The notes beneath the pieces were generated by a model. The model ran no database searches. It was not told the DNA's origin and saw nothing but the letters and a program-made list of their open reading frames with translations. 64,000 nucleotides of DNA from Lacrimispora xylanisolvens (lineage in GTDB: Bacteria > Bacillota > Clostridia > Lachnospirales > Lachnospiraceae): assembly GCF_002934545.1 (NCBI RefSeq), contig NZ_PTJA01000001.1:558001-622000 (forward strand). The letters run 5' to 3'. A program made the translations under genes and the position numbers. Positions 34,310-43,801 of the stretch are shown here, in pieces; positions within the stretch are counted from its first letter, which is position 1, and each line of letters opens with the position of its first letter.

Positions 34310-35350
34310 ATGCAAAACGGGAAAAAGGGTCTGCTTTTTTTAATGCTTGCCGGGTTATCCGGAATCGTGTTTCTTACACTCTTAACCTCCTCTTTTTATG
34401 GATATGTGCTCAAGAAGATCGGGGTGGAGCATGCGGAAAACACGGTAACATACCGGTATCATTACGTAATGATCATTGACAATTTAGATTCCCAGTTCTG
34501 GAATGACGTATACCAGAGTGTGAAAGAAGAAGCAGCACAATACGATGCATATGTAGAACTGAAGGGGAAAAACCAGTCATCAGAGTATTCCACCCTGGAT
34601 TTTATGGATATGAGTATCGCTGCCAAAGTGGATGGGATTCTACTTGAATTTACCGGAGAACAAATGCTGGAAGAACGGATCAATGAAGCGGCGAGGAAAG
34701 GAATTCCGGTGGTAACCATTTTAAATGATGCCCCTAACACGGAGCGGAAAAGTTACGTAGGGATCAATTCCTACCAGCTTGGGCAGGAATACGGAAATCA
34801 GATCTTAAAAATCCTTCCAAACCACGACGGTATTACCCGGGTTATGATGCTGCTCCACGATAATTCCATAGACAGCAATCAGGCTCAGATCTTTAATCAA
34901 ATTAATAATCGTATGGTTACTACGAAAGAAAATGCAGACAGAATCAAGGTGGAAGAAATCAGGATTCCTTCCGGAAGAGCATTTGAATCAGAAGAGATTG
35001 TCCGCAACCTTTTTCAGAATGCACAGGGACCTCCGGATGTGATTGTATGCATGGATGAGGTGGATACGGAAGCGGTTTACCAGGCAGTCATTGACTATAA
35101 CAGAGTGGGAAAAACCCAGGTGATTGGTTATTACAAATCAAAAGCAGCGTTAGAGGCTGTGGAGAAGGGAACCATGGCGATGACTCTCTGTATTGATACC
35201 AGTCAGATGGGCAAATATAGTGTACAGGCACTGACGGAATCCATAAAGGATGGGCGGACCAATTCCTTTTACAGTGTAGATCTGCAGTTTGTGACAGAGG
35301 AACAGGTTCCGGAATACAAGAGGCAGGAGCGAAAAGCCCATGAAAAATAA
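34310..35350 (+). CDS. Membrane-anchored sugar-binding sensor protein (XylFII-like)
   Basis: A 346-residue periplasmic-binding-protein type 1 fold (peripla_BP_4). The N-terminal hydrophobic segment (~7-32) has no lipobox Cys and no clear cleavage site, so it should stay as a membrane anchor. The sugar-binding half domains begin HYVMIIDNLDSQFWNDVYQ. It is followed by a LytS-type kinase gene overlapping by 11 bases and a YesN-type regulator. That arrangement matches the XylFII-LytS-YesN systems of clostridia, in which a binding protein detects the sugar outside and activates the kinase directly. The start at 34310 has GGAGGGGAG before it. The sugar is unknown, with xylose or another monosaccharide likely. 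Confidence 0.8.
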   Translation: MQNGKKGLLFLMLAGLSGIVFLTLLTSSFYGYVLKKIGVEHAENTVTYRYHYVMIIDNLDSQFWNDVYQSVKEEAAQYDAYVELKGKNQSSEYSTLDFMDMSIAAKVDGILLEFTGEQMLEERINEAARKGIPVVTILNDAPNTERKSYVGINSYQLGQEYGNQILKILPNHDGITRVMMLLHDNSIDSNQAQIFNQINNRMVTTKENADRIKVEEIRIPSGRAFESEEIVRNLFQNAQGPPDVIVCMDEVDTEAVYQAVIDYNRVGKTQVIGYYKSKAALEAVEKGTMAMTLCIDTSQMGKYSVQALTESIKDGRTNSFYSVDLQFVTEEQVPEYKRQERKAHEK

Positions 35351-36854
35351 GCCAAATTCAATCTGGGAGAATTTACCCATTACCAGAAAGCTTTTTCTGG
35401 AAATCGCGGTAACAGCGGTGGTCCTCTTTGCCAGCAATCTGTTTATCTATGCTCAGATCAATCAGATGGTGGAACGGATGAATTCCGTTTATATGAGCAA
35501 TGTGAATCTAAACGAATTATCCGACGCGCTGACCAATGTTCAGAACTTTATGTACAAATACTTACAGGTAAAAGACTCCGAGTCTCTAACAGATTATTAC
35601 CGCGCAGAACAGGATTACAGGAAACTTTTAGATGGACTGAATGTGCTGGTGACGGACAACCCCGTTCAGCTTCTGGAGAAAAATATCCGCAATATGTCTG
35701 ACAGCTATCTGGCGGTTACAGATGAAACGGTACAGGCAAAGCGGGGACAGAATGTAGAAAAATACAAAAGCTCCTATGAATCCGCATTAAAGCTTTACCA
35801 GTTTATAAACCACGATATTGCTGTTCTCAACAGCAGACAGTTTAAGAACAACTCTGCCAGCTATCAGACTCTTCAGGCGGCGCTCCAGTATTTAGAGGTG
35901 ATCAGCTCTGTTATACTGGTGATCGTTATGATTATCAGCCTCACTGTCATGATGATGATGACCAGGGACATCGTCACCCCTCTCACCAGTCTGGCCCATA
36001 CGGCAAAGCTGGTTGGACAGGGAAATTTTCATGTAAAAGTACCTTATATCCGTTCGGGGGATGAACTTGGGATTGTAACAAAGACTTTTAACCAAATGGT
36101 GGACAGTTTGGCCGATTACGTGAATAAAATTAAAGAGAGTGCAGAAAAAGAGCAGGAGATGAAAGAACGGGAGCTTTTAATGGAAAATCACTTAAAAGAA
36201 GCCCGTTTACGATATCTCCAGTCCCAGATTAATCCTCATTTTCTGTTTAATTCCCTCAATGCAGGCGTACAGCTGGCGATGATGGAGGATGCGGAGAAAA
36301 CCTCAGTATTTATGGAAAAAATGGCAGATTTCTTTCGGTACAATGTAAAAAAAGGTGCGGAAGATGCCACCATTCGGGAAGAAGTAGGTACGGTTGAAAA
36401 CTATATCTACATTTTAAATGTCCGGTTCGCAGGTGATATTCACTATGAATCAAGCCTGGAGGAAGATGCTTTGGACTATTCCATGCCCAGCATGACCCTG
36501 CAGCCGCTGGTAGAGAATGCAGTAACACACGGAATCCGGAATATCAGCTGGCCGGGAAATATCCGTCTTACTGTGAAAAACCAGGAAGACGCCATAGAAA
36601 TCCGCATTGAGGATAATGGAAAGGGAATTGAAAAAGAAAAATTAAAACGGATACAGGAAGGCGTAAGAATCCAGGAAGATACGGCATCTACCGGAATCGG
36701 TATTTACAATGTGATTTCCCGTCTGGAGCTTTATTATAATAGAAAGGAACTGTTTTCTATTGTCAGTGAAGGGGAGGATCAGGGGACTTCAGTAATTTTG
36801 CGGATTCCTAAAAAGGGGGAAGAGATACATGTTTCGGATACTGGTAGCAGATGA
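35340..36854 (+). CDS. LytS/YesM-type sensor histidine kinase
   Basis: A 504-residue kinase with two membrane helices (about 17-37 and 185-207) around an extracellular sensor region. A HAMP domain (TRDIVTPLTSLAHTAKLVG, ~210-260) and a linker coiled coil follow. The His_kinase domain has the phosphorylated His at about residue 300 (SQINPHFLFNSLNAG). The HATPase has NAVTHGI, IEDNGKGIE and TGIGIYNV. It overlaps both neighbours by 11 and 26 bases, so binding protein, kinase and regulator are made together. Its extracellular region probably contacts the anchored binding protein encoded just upstream. Confidence 0.9.
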   Translation: MKNKPNSIWENLPITRKLFLEIAVTAVVLFASNLFIYAQINQMVERMNSVYMSNVNLNELSDALTNVQNFMYKYLQVKDSESLTDYYRAEQDYRKLLDGLNVLVTDNPVQLLEKNIRNMSDSYLAVTDETVQAKRGQNVEKYKSSYESALKLYQFINHDIAVLNSRQFKNNSASYQTLQAALQYLEVISSVILVIVMIISLTVMMMMTRDIVTPLTSLAHTAKLVGQGNFHVKVPYIRSGDELGIVTKTFNQMVDSLADYVNKIKESAEKEQEMKERELLMENHLKEARLRYLQSQINPHFLFNSLNAGVQLAMMEDAEKTSVFMEKMADFFRYNVKKGAEDATIREEVGTVENYIYILNVRFAGDIHYESSLEEDALDYSMPSMTLQPLVENAVTHGIRNISWPGNIRLTVKNQEDAIEIRIEDNGKGIEKEKLKRIQEGVRIQEDTASTGIGIYNVISRLELYYNRKELFSIVSEGEDQGTSVILRIPKKGEEIHVSDTGSR

Positions 36855-38415
36855 TGAAGGGATTATGCTGGAATCCATACGCAGTATTATTGAATCAAAC
36901 TTCAAAAGTGAGTGTGAGATCGTCTGCGTAAAGACAGGAAGAGCGGTAATTGAACAGGCCGGTCAATTCCGCCCGGATATTGCTTTTGTAGACATTCAGA
37001 TGCCTGGATTAAGCGGAATCCAGGCAATCCGGGAGATACGTAAATTTAACCAGACCATGGTATTTATCATTATGACAGCCTTTGATAAGTTTTCTTACGC
37101 CCAGGAAGCGGTGAACCTTGGTGTGATGGAATTCATTATGAAGCCGGTTAATAAGAAGAAAATTCTCGATGTCTGCGTAAAGGCCATGCATCAGGTTGAG
37201 GAAGCAAGGCAGAAGATCAGCGATGATCTAAAGATAAGAGAACGTCTGGAAATTGTCGTTCCCATGATCGAAAGCGGATTTATTTACACCATACTTCAGG
37301 AAGATTCAGACCCCTTTCACAGCGGGTACCCGGAGATGCTTGATATCCGAAAGCCCTATGGTTTCATCGTGGTTTTGGAATTTGGAGACAGCATGGAAGG
37401 GGGAACCATGACCAATGCCATCGGAGTAGGGGTGAAGGTCAATAAATATTACAGCATGGTGCGGGAGATTCTTAAGGACTATTTTGAATGTGTCATCGGT
37501 CCTGCCATGGGGAACCGGCTGGTTTTGTTTCTTTCCTTTGATCAGGAAAAGATGCAGTACGAAAAGCGGGTGGAGGTGATCACAAGGACCAGGAACATGA
37601 TTCATAAGCTGGAAAACAGCATGGACATTAAGTGCAGAGGCGGAATCGGATCTGTGAAACCTCTGGCCGAAATCCGCCATTCCTATACGGAGGCCTTAAA
37701 ATCCTTAAGAGAAAGTGACAGCCATGTGGTGCATATAACCGACATTCCCGCAGTGGCGGAATACGATGGGGAATATCCTCTTGATCTGGAGAACCAGTAC
37801 CTCCAAAGAGGCATGAAAGCAGACCGGGAGGGTGCGTTATCCTGTGCCAATGAATTTTTCGACTGGATGCTGGTACATGACGGTGACATGAGATCCAATA
37901 TTGAAATCAAGGTTCTGGAACTGGTGATGAGACTGGAGCGGAGGGCTTTTGAAGCCGGGAATGTCCGCTACGGATTCCGTTACCGGGAAAACTATATGGC
38001 AGAGTTAAAGGAAGCAGCTGACGGAGAAGGGGTACGGCGCTGGTTCTTAAGTAAAACCAGGGATATCTGCGATAAGATCAGTACCTCCAGGGAGCGGGAA
38101 TTTGAAAATGTGGTATCAAGGGTCAAGGGGTATATAGACGAGAACTACGCCAGGGACATTTCTCTTGACGACGTATCGCGAATGGTGGACATCAGCCCCT
38201 ATTATTTCAGCAAGCTGTTCAAACAGGAGGTAGGGGAAAATTTCATAGAATATGTGACCAGGACCAGAATCAAAAACGCCAGAAGGCTGCTGGAGGATCC
38301 CAGATACAGCATCAAAGAGATCTGTGTGATGTCCGGCTACAGTGATCCCAATTATTTCAGCAGGATTTTTAAGAAATATGAAGGGATGACACCAACCGAA
38401 TACAGGGAGAGGTAA
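36829..38415 (+). CDS. YesN-type response regulator with AraC DNA-binding domain
   Basis: A 528-residue regulator. The receiver domain (1-120) has the acidic pocket ADDE, the phosphoacceptor Asp55 in FVDIQMPG and the conserved Lys in MKPVNKK (~105). A long central region follows, then a C-terminal AraC-type double helix-turn-helix (DISLDDVSRMVDISPYYFSK and YSIKEICVMSGYSDPNYF). It is the partner of the overlapping LytS-type kinase and probably activates the sugar transporter genes immediately downstream. Confidence 0.9.
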   Translation: MFRILVADDEGIMLESIRSIIESNFKSECEIVCVKTGRAVIEQAGQFRPDIAFVDIQMPGLSGIQAIREIRKFNQTMVFIIMTAFDKFSYAQEAVNLGVMEFIMKPVNKKKILDVCVKAMHQVEEARQKISDDLKIRERLEIVVPMIESGFIYTILQEDSDPFHSGYPEMLDIRKPYGFIVVLEFGDSMEGGTMTNAIGVGVKVNKYYSMVREILKDYFECVIGPAMGNRLVLFLSFDQEKMQYEKRVEVITRTRNMIHKLENSMDIKCRGGIGSVKPLAEIRHSYTEALKSLRESDSHVVHITDIPAVAEYDGEYPLDLENQYLQRGMKADREGALSCANEFFDWMLVHDGDMRSNIEIKVLELVMRLERRAFEAGNVRYGFRYRENYMAELKEAADGEGVRRWFLSKTRDICDKISTSREREFENVVSRVKGYIDENYARDISLDDVSRMVDISPYYFSKLFKQEVGENFIEYVTRTRIKNARRLLEDPRYSIKEICVMSGYSDPNYFSRIFKKYEGMTPTEYRER

Positions 38416-38419
38416 GGTT

Positions 38420-39472
38420 ATGAAAATGTGGGGCGAGAGGTTATTACTGATGGGATTAGCCTGTTGTATTCTGATGTCAGGGTGCAGACAGGCAAAAATT
38501 GAGACTGCAGAGCAGGAACAGGAAAAGGCGGGGGAGAGGCCTTTGCAGATCGGTCTGAGCATTGATTCATTTGTCATTGAGCGGTGGATCAGAGACCGGG
38601 ATGTCTTCGTTTCTGCTGCAAAAGAAATGGGTGCAGAAGTCAATGTACAGAATGCCAACGGTGATGTGAATGAACAGATCGAGCAGATCCAGTATTTTAT
38701 TAAGAAGCAGATGGATGTCATTGTGGTGGTGGCAGGAGACTGCGAGGCTCTGTCAGATGTGATGAAGAAAGCAAAGGCGGCAGGAATAAAGACCATGAGC
38801 TATGACCGTCTGGTTTTAAATGCAAATAGTGATATGTATATTTCCTTTGACAACAAGGGCGTGGGGAGCCTGATGGCAGAAAATCTGGTTCAGAACATAC
38901 CTGAGGGTGGAAAAGTCATAATGATTCAGGGACCGGAATCCGATCATAATGTGGCAATGATCCGTGAGGGCTTTAATTCCGTTTTAGAAGGTAAAAATTT
39001 AGATGTAGTGTATCAGAACAATTGTGAGGGCTGGCTTGCAGAGCACGCCTACGATTATGCCAAAGAAGCACTTGAAAAATATCCGGATGTGAAGGGAATC
39101 ATGTGTGGAAATGACGATCTGGCCACCCAGGTTTTCAAAGTGCTGTCCGAAGACCGGCTGGCAGGGAAGGTGTGTCTTGTTGGTCAGGACGGCGATTTAA
39201 TGGCATGTCAGCGGATTGTGGAGGGCACCCAGAATATGACTGCTTTTAAGTCGGTGGAAGAGGAAGCCAGACTGGCAGCGGAGTATGCGGTTAAGCTGGG
39301 TAAGGGGGAGCCCTTAACGGGAATCGACCAGACCATTAACGACGGAACCTATGATGTGCCGTATCTGGAACTGAATCCGGTTGCAGTGACTCGGGAAAAC
39401 ATGGATTCTGTCATCATTCAGGGCGGTTTTCATGCCAGGGAAGATGTATACTTAAATGTCATACAGCAGTAG
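38420..39472 (+). CDS. Sugar-binding lipoprotein (XylF-like)
   Basis: A 350-residue lipoprotein with lipobox LMSGC (Cys near 22) and a type-1 periplasmic binding fold of the xylose/ribose class (LQIGLSIDSFVIERW, then VVVAGDCEAL and GNDDLATQVF). It starts 4 bases after the response regulator and belongs to the sensor operon, with a terminator behind it. It is therefore a third, separate binding protein besides the anchored sensor and the ChvE-like protein. It may feed the MmsAB transporter or act as a co-sensor. Confidence 0.83.
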   Translation: MKMWGERLLLMGLACCILMSGCRQAKIETAEQEQEKAGERPLQIGLSIDSFVIERWIRDRDVFVSAAKEMGAEVNVQNANGDVNEQIEQIQYFIKKQMDVIVVVAGDCEALSDVMKKAKAAGIKTMSYDRLVLNANSDMYISFDNKGVGSLMAENLVQNIPEGGKVIMIQGPESDHNVAMIREGFNSVLEGKNLDVVYQNNCEGWLAEHAYDYAKEALEKYPDVKGIMCGNDDLATQVFKVLSEDRLAGKVCLVGQDGDLMACQRIVEGTQNMTAFKSVEEEARLAAEYAVKLGKGEPLTGIDQTINDGTYDVPYLELNPVAVTRENMDSVIIQGGFHAREDVYLNVIQQ

Positions 39473-39488
39473 CATTTTTTTGCCAGTT

Positions 39489-39519
39489 AAAAAAGTCCTG
39501 TTCACCCAGGGCTTTTTTT
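39489..39519 (+). terminator. Rho-independent terminator between the sensor operon and the transporter operon
   Basis: AAAAAAGTCCTG (39489-39500) and CCAGGGCTTTTTTT (from 39506) form a stem with a short loop and end in seven T. It lets the transporter genes be expressed separately from the sensor genes. Confidence 0.75.
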
Positions 39520-39569
39520 ATGTGGATGAATCCGTGCTAACGGTTGGCAAACAAGTCCTGATTCTTCCA

Positions 39570-39578
39570 TGCTAAAAT
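39570..39578 (+). promoter_or_regulatory. Extended -10 box for the ChvE-like gene
   Basis: TGCTAAAAT at 39570-39578 fits an extended -10 element, 38 bp before the start at 39617. No -35 at a normal distance is seen (TTGGCA at 39544 is 23 bp away), consistent with activation by the YesN-type regulator. Confidence 0.4.
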
Positions 39579-39616
39579 ATGCATATCAAAAACAAGTATT
39601 GGAGGAGGATTTATCA

Positions 39617-40780
39617 ATGAAAAGAAAACTTTTAGCAGTCGCAATGACTCTTGCCATGACGGCAGGAATGCTGGCTGGGTGCAGCGGGGGAAGCAAGGCA
39701 CCGGAAACCAAAGCTCCAGAGACCACCACTACGGCAGCTGCTGCTGAGACAACCAAAGCAGCAGAGACCACTACCGCAGCAGCAAAAACAGAAAAGAAAG
39801 ACGGAGTTTTAATCGGTGTTGCCATGCCGACCAAGGATTTACAAAGATGGAATCAGGATGGCTCCAACATGAAGAAAGAACTGGAAGCTGCAGGCTATAA
39901 GGTAGATTTACAGTATGCCAGCAACGACGTTCAAACCCAGGTTTCCCAGATTGAAAACATGATCTCCAATGGCTGCAAAATGTTAGTTATCGCTTCCATC
40001 GATGGTAGTTCTTTAGGAGAACCGCTTTCTCAGGCAAAATCCATGGGAATTCCGGTTATTGCTTATGACCGTCTGATCATGAACTCAGATGCAGTTACAT
40101 ATTATGCTACTTTTGATAACTACAAAGTAGGCCAGAAACAGGGCGAGTATTTAGAAAAGTCTCTTGGACTTGACAAAGCCGGTGATCCGAAGAACATCGA
40201 ATTCTTCACAGGCGATCCTGCTGATAATAACTGCAAGTTCTTCTTCGGAGGAGCTATGGATGTTTTAAAGAAATATGTAGACAACGGCAGACTGGTTGTT
40301 AAATCAGGCCAGACAGCATTTGAGCAGGTAGCAACCGAGAAATGGGATTCTGAGAAAGCTCAGAACCGTATGGATACCATTATCGCAGGCAACTATTCAG
40401 ACGGAACCGTACTTGACGCAGTTCTCTGCTCCAACGATTCCACCGCTCTTGGTGTTGAAAATGCACTTGCTTCTTCTTACACCGGAAAATATCCGATTAT
40501 CACAGGCCAGGACTGCGATATCGCAAACGTAAAAAACATGATCCAGGGAAAACAGGCCATGAGCGTATTTAAGGATACCAGAACTCTGGCTACCCAGGTA
40601 GTTAAGATGGTAGATTCCGTTATGCAGGGCGGCAAAGCTGAAATCAACGATACCAAGTCCTATGACAACGGAACCGGAATCATTCCAACCTATCTTTGTG
40701 ATCCAGTGGTTGTTACCGTTGACAACTATAAAGAGATGCTGATCACTTCCGGTTATTATACCGAGGACCAGTTAAAGTAA
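39617..40780 (+). CDS. chvE: Multiple-monosaccharide-binding lipoprotein (ChvE family)
   Basis: A 387-residue lipoprotein: signal peptide with lipobox MLAGC (Cys ~22), an Ala/Thr/Glu-rich linker (~25-70), then the ChvE-type sugar-binding fold beginning VLIGVAMPTKDLQRW. AYDRLIMNSDAVTYYATFDN and the C-terminal GTGIIPTYLCDPVVV are family features. ChvE proteins bind several aldopyranoses such as arabinose, xylose, glucose and galactose. The ATG at 39617 has GGAGGAGG before it; the frame back to 39569 is upstream noise. A stem-loop separates it from the ATPase gene. Confidence 0.87.
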   Translation: MKRKLLAVAMTLAMTAGMLAGCSGGSKAPETKAPETTTTAAAAETTKAAETTTAAAKTEKKDGVLIGVAMPTKDLQRWNQDGSNMKKELEAAGYKVDLQYASNDVQTQVSQIENMISNGCKMLVIASIDGSSLGEPLSQAKSMGIPVIAYDRLIMNSDAVTYYATFDNYKVGQKQGEYLEKSLGLDKAGDPKNIEFFTGDPADNNCKFFFGGAMDVLKKYVDNGRLVVKSGQTAFEQVATEKWDSEKAQNRMDTIIAGNYSDGTVLDAVLCSNDSTALGVENALASSYTGKYPIITGQDCDIANVKNMIQGKQAMSVFKDTRTLATQVVKMVDSVMQGGKAEINDTKSYDNGTGIIPTYLCDPVVVTVDNYKEMLITSGYYTEDQLK

Positions 40781-40801
40781 TCAGGCGGATTTCCTTATGG
40801 G

Positions 40802-40829
40802 GGACGGCTTTTATCAATGAAAGCCGTCC
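40802..40829 (+). other. Intergenic stem-loop between binding protein and ATPase genes
   Basis: GGACGGCTTT (40802-40811) and AAAGCCGTCC (40820-40829) form a perfect 10-bp stem with an 8-base loop and no T run after it. In ABC sugar operons such stems stabilise the binding-protein mRNA or cause partial termination, giving more binding protein than membrane parts. Confidence 0.6.
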
Positions 40830-40858
40830 TCTGAATATATAAAGAGGGAGGGATATTC

Positions 40859-42463
40859 TTGGCAAATATACTTTTGGAAATGAAAAACATCACCAAGACG
40901 TTTCCGGGTGTGAAAGCCCTGGATTTAGTAAACCTTCAGGTAGAAGAAGGAGAGATCCATGCTCTGGTGGGCGAAAATGGAGCGGGGAAATCCACTCTGA
41001 TGAATGTACTCAGCGGTATCTATCCCTACGGTTCTTACGAAGGAGATATCATTTATAACGGAGAGATTTGTAAATTCAGTCATATCAGTGACAGTGAAAA
41101 AAAAGGAATTGTCATTATTCATCAGGAGCTGGCACTGGTTCCCTATATGACAATTGCGGAAAACATGTATCTTGGAAATGAAAAAGGAAAGAAATTCGCA
41201 ATCAACTGGAATGAAACTTTTGGGGAGGCTGATCAGTATTTAAAAACAGTAGGACTTTCCGAATCCTCCCATACGCTTATTAAGGATATCGGAGTAGGAA
41301 AGCAGCAGCTGGTAGAAATAGCAAAGGCACTTGCCAAAAAGGCAAAACTGCTGATTCTCGATGAACCGACTGCATCCTTAAATGAAGATGATTCAAAAGC
41401 ACTTCTGGACCTTTTGAAAAAGTTCAAAGCAGAAGGTATGACTTCTATCATCATATCTCATAAACTGAATGAAATTGCCTATGTAGCAGATAAAATTACC
41501 ATTATCCGCGATGGCTCAACCATAGAAACACTGAACAGGAAGACAGATAATGTAACAGAAGACCGGATTATAAAAGGAATGGTGGGAAGAGAACTGGTAG
41601 ACCGTTTCCCCAAGCGTACGGGCATTCAAATCGGTGAAAAATCCATGGAAGTGGAACACTGGAATGCCAGCCATCCCCTTTATTCAGAGCGTAAGTTAGT
41701 AAACGACGTATCCTTCTATGTAAAAAAAGGAGAAGTTGTGGGAATCTGCGGTCTGATGGGAGCAGGAAGAACAGAACTTGCCATGAGTCTTTTTGGAAAA
41801 AGCTATGGAGCAAATATTTCCGGTACGTTAAAGATTCACGGTCAGGAAGTCCATCTTCGTTCCGTGCGGGATGCAATCCGGCATAAGCTGGCTTACGTGA
41901 CGGAAGACCGGAAAGGCAATGGCCTGATTCTAGGAAATCCCATACGAATCAATACCACCCTTGCCAATCTGCGTGCAGTCAGCTTCCGAACCATTATTGA
42001 CAAAGACAGGGAAGTTCTGGCTGCTGAAGATTATATTAATAAGCTAAAGACCAAATGCCCTTCTGTGGAACAGACTGTAGGAAACCTAAGCGGAGGAAAC
42101 CAGCAAAAGGTTCTTTTATCCAAATGGATGTTTGCAGAGCCGGATATTATGATTTTAGACGAACCAACCAGAGGAATTGACGTAGGCGCCAAATATGAAA
42201 TCTACTGTATCATAAACAAACTGGCTGCCGCCGGAAAATCCATTGTCATGATATCCTCAGAGCTGCCGGAGATTCTCGGTATGTCTGACCGGATTTATAT
42301 CATGAACGAGGGGCGTATTGTCGGAGAGATGAACTCACAGGAGGCCACACAGGAAAAAATCATGGCATGCATTTTAAAATCAGATAAGCATCCTTCGGGA
42401 ATACCTTTAACCCCGGATAACATGGGCATGGAAGAGGAAGGGAGAGTAGAAGATGGAGAATAA
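40859..42463 (+). CDS. mmsA: Multiple monosaccharide ABC transporter, ATP-binding protein
   Basis: A 534-residue tandem ATPase of the CUT2 class (MmsA/GguA, XylG, MglA type). The first domain has Walker [10 protein letters not shown] (~38), a degenerate signature [15 protein letters not shown] and Walker [11 protein letters not shown]. The second has [16 protein letters not shown] in place of a strict Walker A, signature [14 protein letters not shown] and [14 protein letters not shown]. The start is TTG at 40859, with AGAGGGAGGG in front. It overlaps the permease gene by 11 bases. Confidence 0.9.
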   Translation: MANILLEMKNITKTFPGVKALDLVNLQVEEGEIHALVGENGAGKSTLMNVLSGIYPYGSYEGDIIYNGEICKFSHISDSEKKGIVIIHQELALVPYMTIAENMYLGNEKGKKFAINWNETFGEADQYLKTVGLSESSHTLIKDIGVGKQQLVEIAKALAKKAKLLILDEPTASLNEDDSKALLDLLKKFKAEGMTSIIISHKLNEIAYVADKITIIRDGSTIETLNRKTDNVTEDRIIKGMVGRELVDRFPKRTGIQIGEKSMEVEHWNASHPLYSERKLVNDVSFYVKKGEVVGICGLMGAGRTELAMSLFGKSYGANISGTLKIHGQEVHLRSVRDAIRHKLAYVTEDRKGNGLILGNPIRINTTLANLRAVSFRTIIDKDREVLAAEDYINKLKTKCPSVEQTVGNLSGGNQQKVLLSKWMFAEPDIMILDEPTRGIDVGAKYEIYCIINKLAAAGKSIVMISSELPEILGMSDRIYIMNEGRIVGEMNSQEATQEKIMACILKSDKHPSGIPLTPDNMGMEEEGRVEDGE

Positions 42464-43628
42464 ATTAAAAATGTCGGAAGCACTAAAAAAATATACGATG
42501 GTAATCGTTCTGGCAGTAGTCGTAATCTTGTTTACGGTAAATACAGGAGGGAAAATGCTTCTTGCCCAGAACGTAAATAACTTAATCGCGCAAAATGCAT
42601 ATGTGTTTATTCTGGCAACCGGAATGCTCTTCTGTATTCTGACAGGCGGCAACATTGATTTATCAGTTGGTTCTGTGGTCTGCTTCGTAGGAGCCATAGG
42701 CGGAAGCATGATGATTAAGATGGGAATGAATCCTTATCTTTCCCTTTTTTCCATGATTATCATCGGCATACTGGCTGGAGCCTGGCAGGGCTTCTGGATT
42801 GCTTACGTACGAATCCCGCCATTTATCGTAACACTGGCAGGAATGCTCATCTTCCGCGGTCTTTCAAACGTAGTCCTTCAGGGAATGACCCTTTCTCCCG
42901 TACCGGACAGCTTTTTAAATCTGTTTAATACCTATGTTCCTGATGTATTTGGCATGAAGGGCTTTAATCTCACCTGCTTCCTTGTAGGAATTATAGCCTG
43001 TTGCATCTTTATAGTATCAGAGCTGATCACCAGAAAAAGAAAACTGAAAAAGGGATACCGGGTAGATCCTCTAAACAGTATGATCATTAAAATGGTATTG
43101 ATGACTGCAGTAATACTTTTCTTCATGTATAAGCTGTCTCTCTACAAAGGAATCCCCAATGCTCTGATTTGGGTTGTAGTAATCATCGGAATTTACAGCT
43201 ACATATCTTCCAAAACAACCACAGGACGATATTTCTATGCAGTGGGCGGAAATGAAAAGGCAACCAGACTTTCTGGTATTGACACCAATAAGGTTTATTT
43301 CCTTGCTTATTTAAATATGGGTCTGCTGGCAGCCGTAGCAGGCATGGTAACACTGGCACGTTTAAACTCTGCCAACCCAACCGCAGGAAATAACTACGAA
43401 ATGGATGCCATCGGAGCCTGCTTCATCGGCGGAGCCTCTGCATATGGTGGAACAGGAACCGTACCAGGTGTTATTGTAGGCGCCACGCTGATGGGTGTTT
43501 TAAACCTGGGTATGAGTATTATGGGTGTGGATCAGAACCTTCAAAAGGTGGTAAAGGGAACCGTTCTTTTGGCGGCAGTTATATTTGATGTGGTAAGTAA
43601 GAGAAAATCATTTATTGTGAAGCAGTAA
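42453..43628 (+). CDS. mmsB: Multiple monosaccharide ABC transporter, permease
   Basis: A 391-residue permease of the CUT2 family (BPD_transp_2; MmsB/GguB, XylH type) with about 10 membrane helices. Family motifs are [20 protein letters not shown] (~60-80), [18 protein letters not shown] (~110) and the coupling region [16 protein letters not shown] (~265). A central basic loop ([13 protein letters not shown]) lengthens it compared with RbsC. It completes the ChvE-MmsA-MmsB importer. Confidence 0.9.
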   Translation: MENKLKMSEALKKYTMVIVLAVVVILFTVNTGGKMLLAQNVNNLIAQNAYVFILATGMLFCILTGGNIDLSVGSVVCFVGAIGGSMMIKMGMNPYLSLFSMIIIGILAGAWQGFWIAYVRIPPFIVTLAGMLIFRGLSNVVLQGMTLSPVPDSFLNLFNTYVPDVFGMKGFNLTCFLVGIIACCIFIVSELITRKRKLKKGYRVDPLNSMIIKMVLMTAVILFFMYKLSLYKGIPNALIWVVVIIGIYSYISSKTTTGRYFYAVGGNEKATRLSGIDTNKVYFLAYLNMGLLAAVAGMVTLARLNSANPTAGNNYEMDAIGACFIGGASAYGGTGTVPGVIVGATLMGVLNLGMSIMGVDQNLQKVVKGTVLLAAVIFDVVSKRKSFIVKQ

Positions 43629-43801
43629 GCTTATAGTTTTTAGAAGTAAACCGGTTGTCTCTGCATAAAATTACTGTTTCTGGAATTCTCTGTAATATTT
43701 AAGACAGATTTAAGCATAGAGTGATAAATTGTTATGGAGAAAACAGAACAAACCGCTGGCTGGTATCTTGGCCCGGATTAAAATTGCAGGAGGTAACAGA
43801 C

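Noticed and set aside
39544-39578. Classical -35/-10 promoter (TTGGCA with TAAAAT) before the ChvE gene
   Set aside because: The spacing is 23 bp, too long for sigma-A; only the extended -10 is kept.
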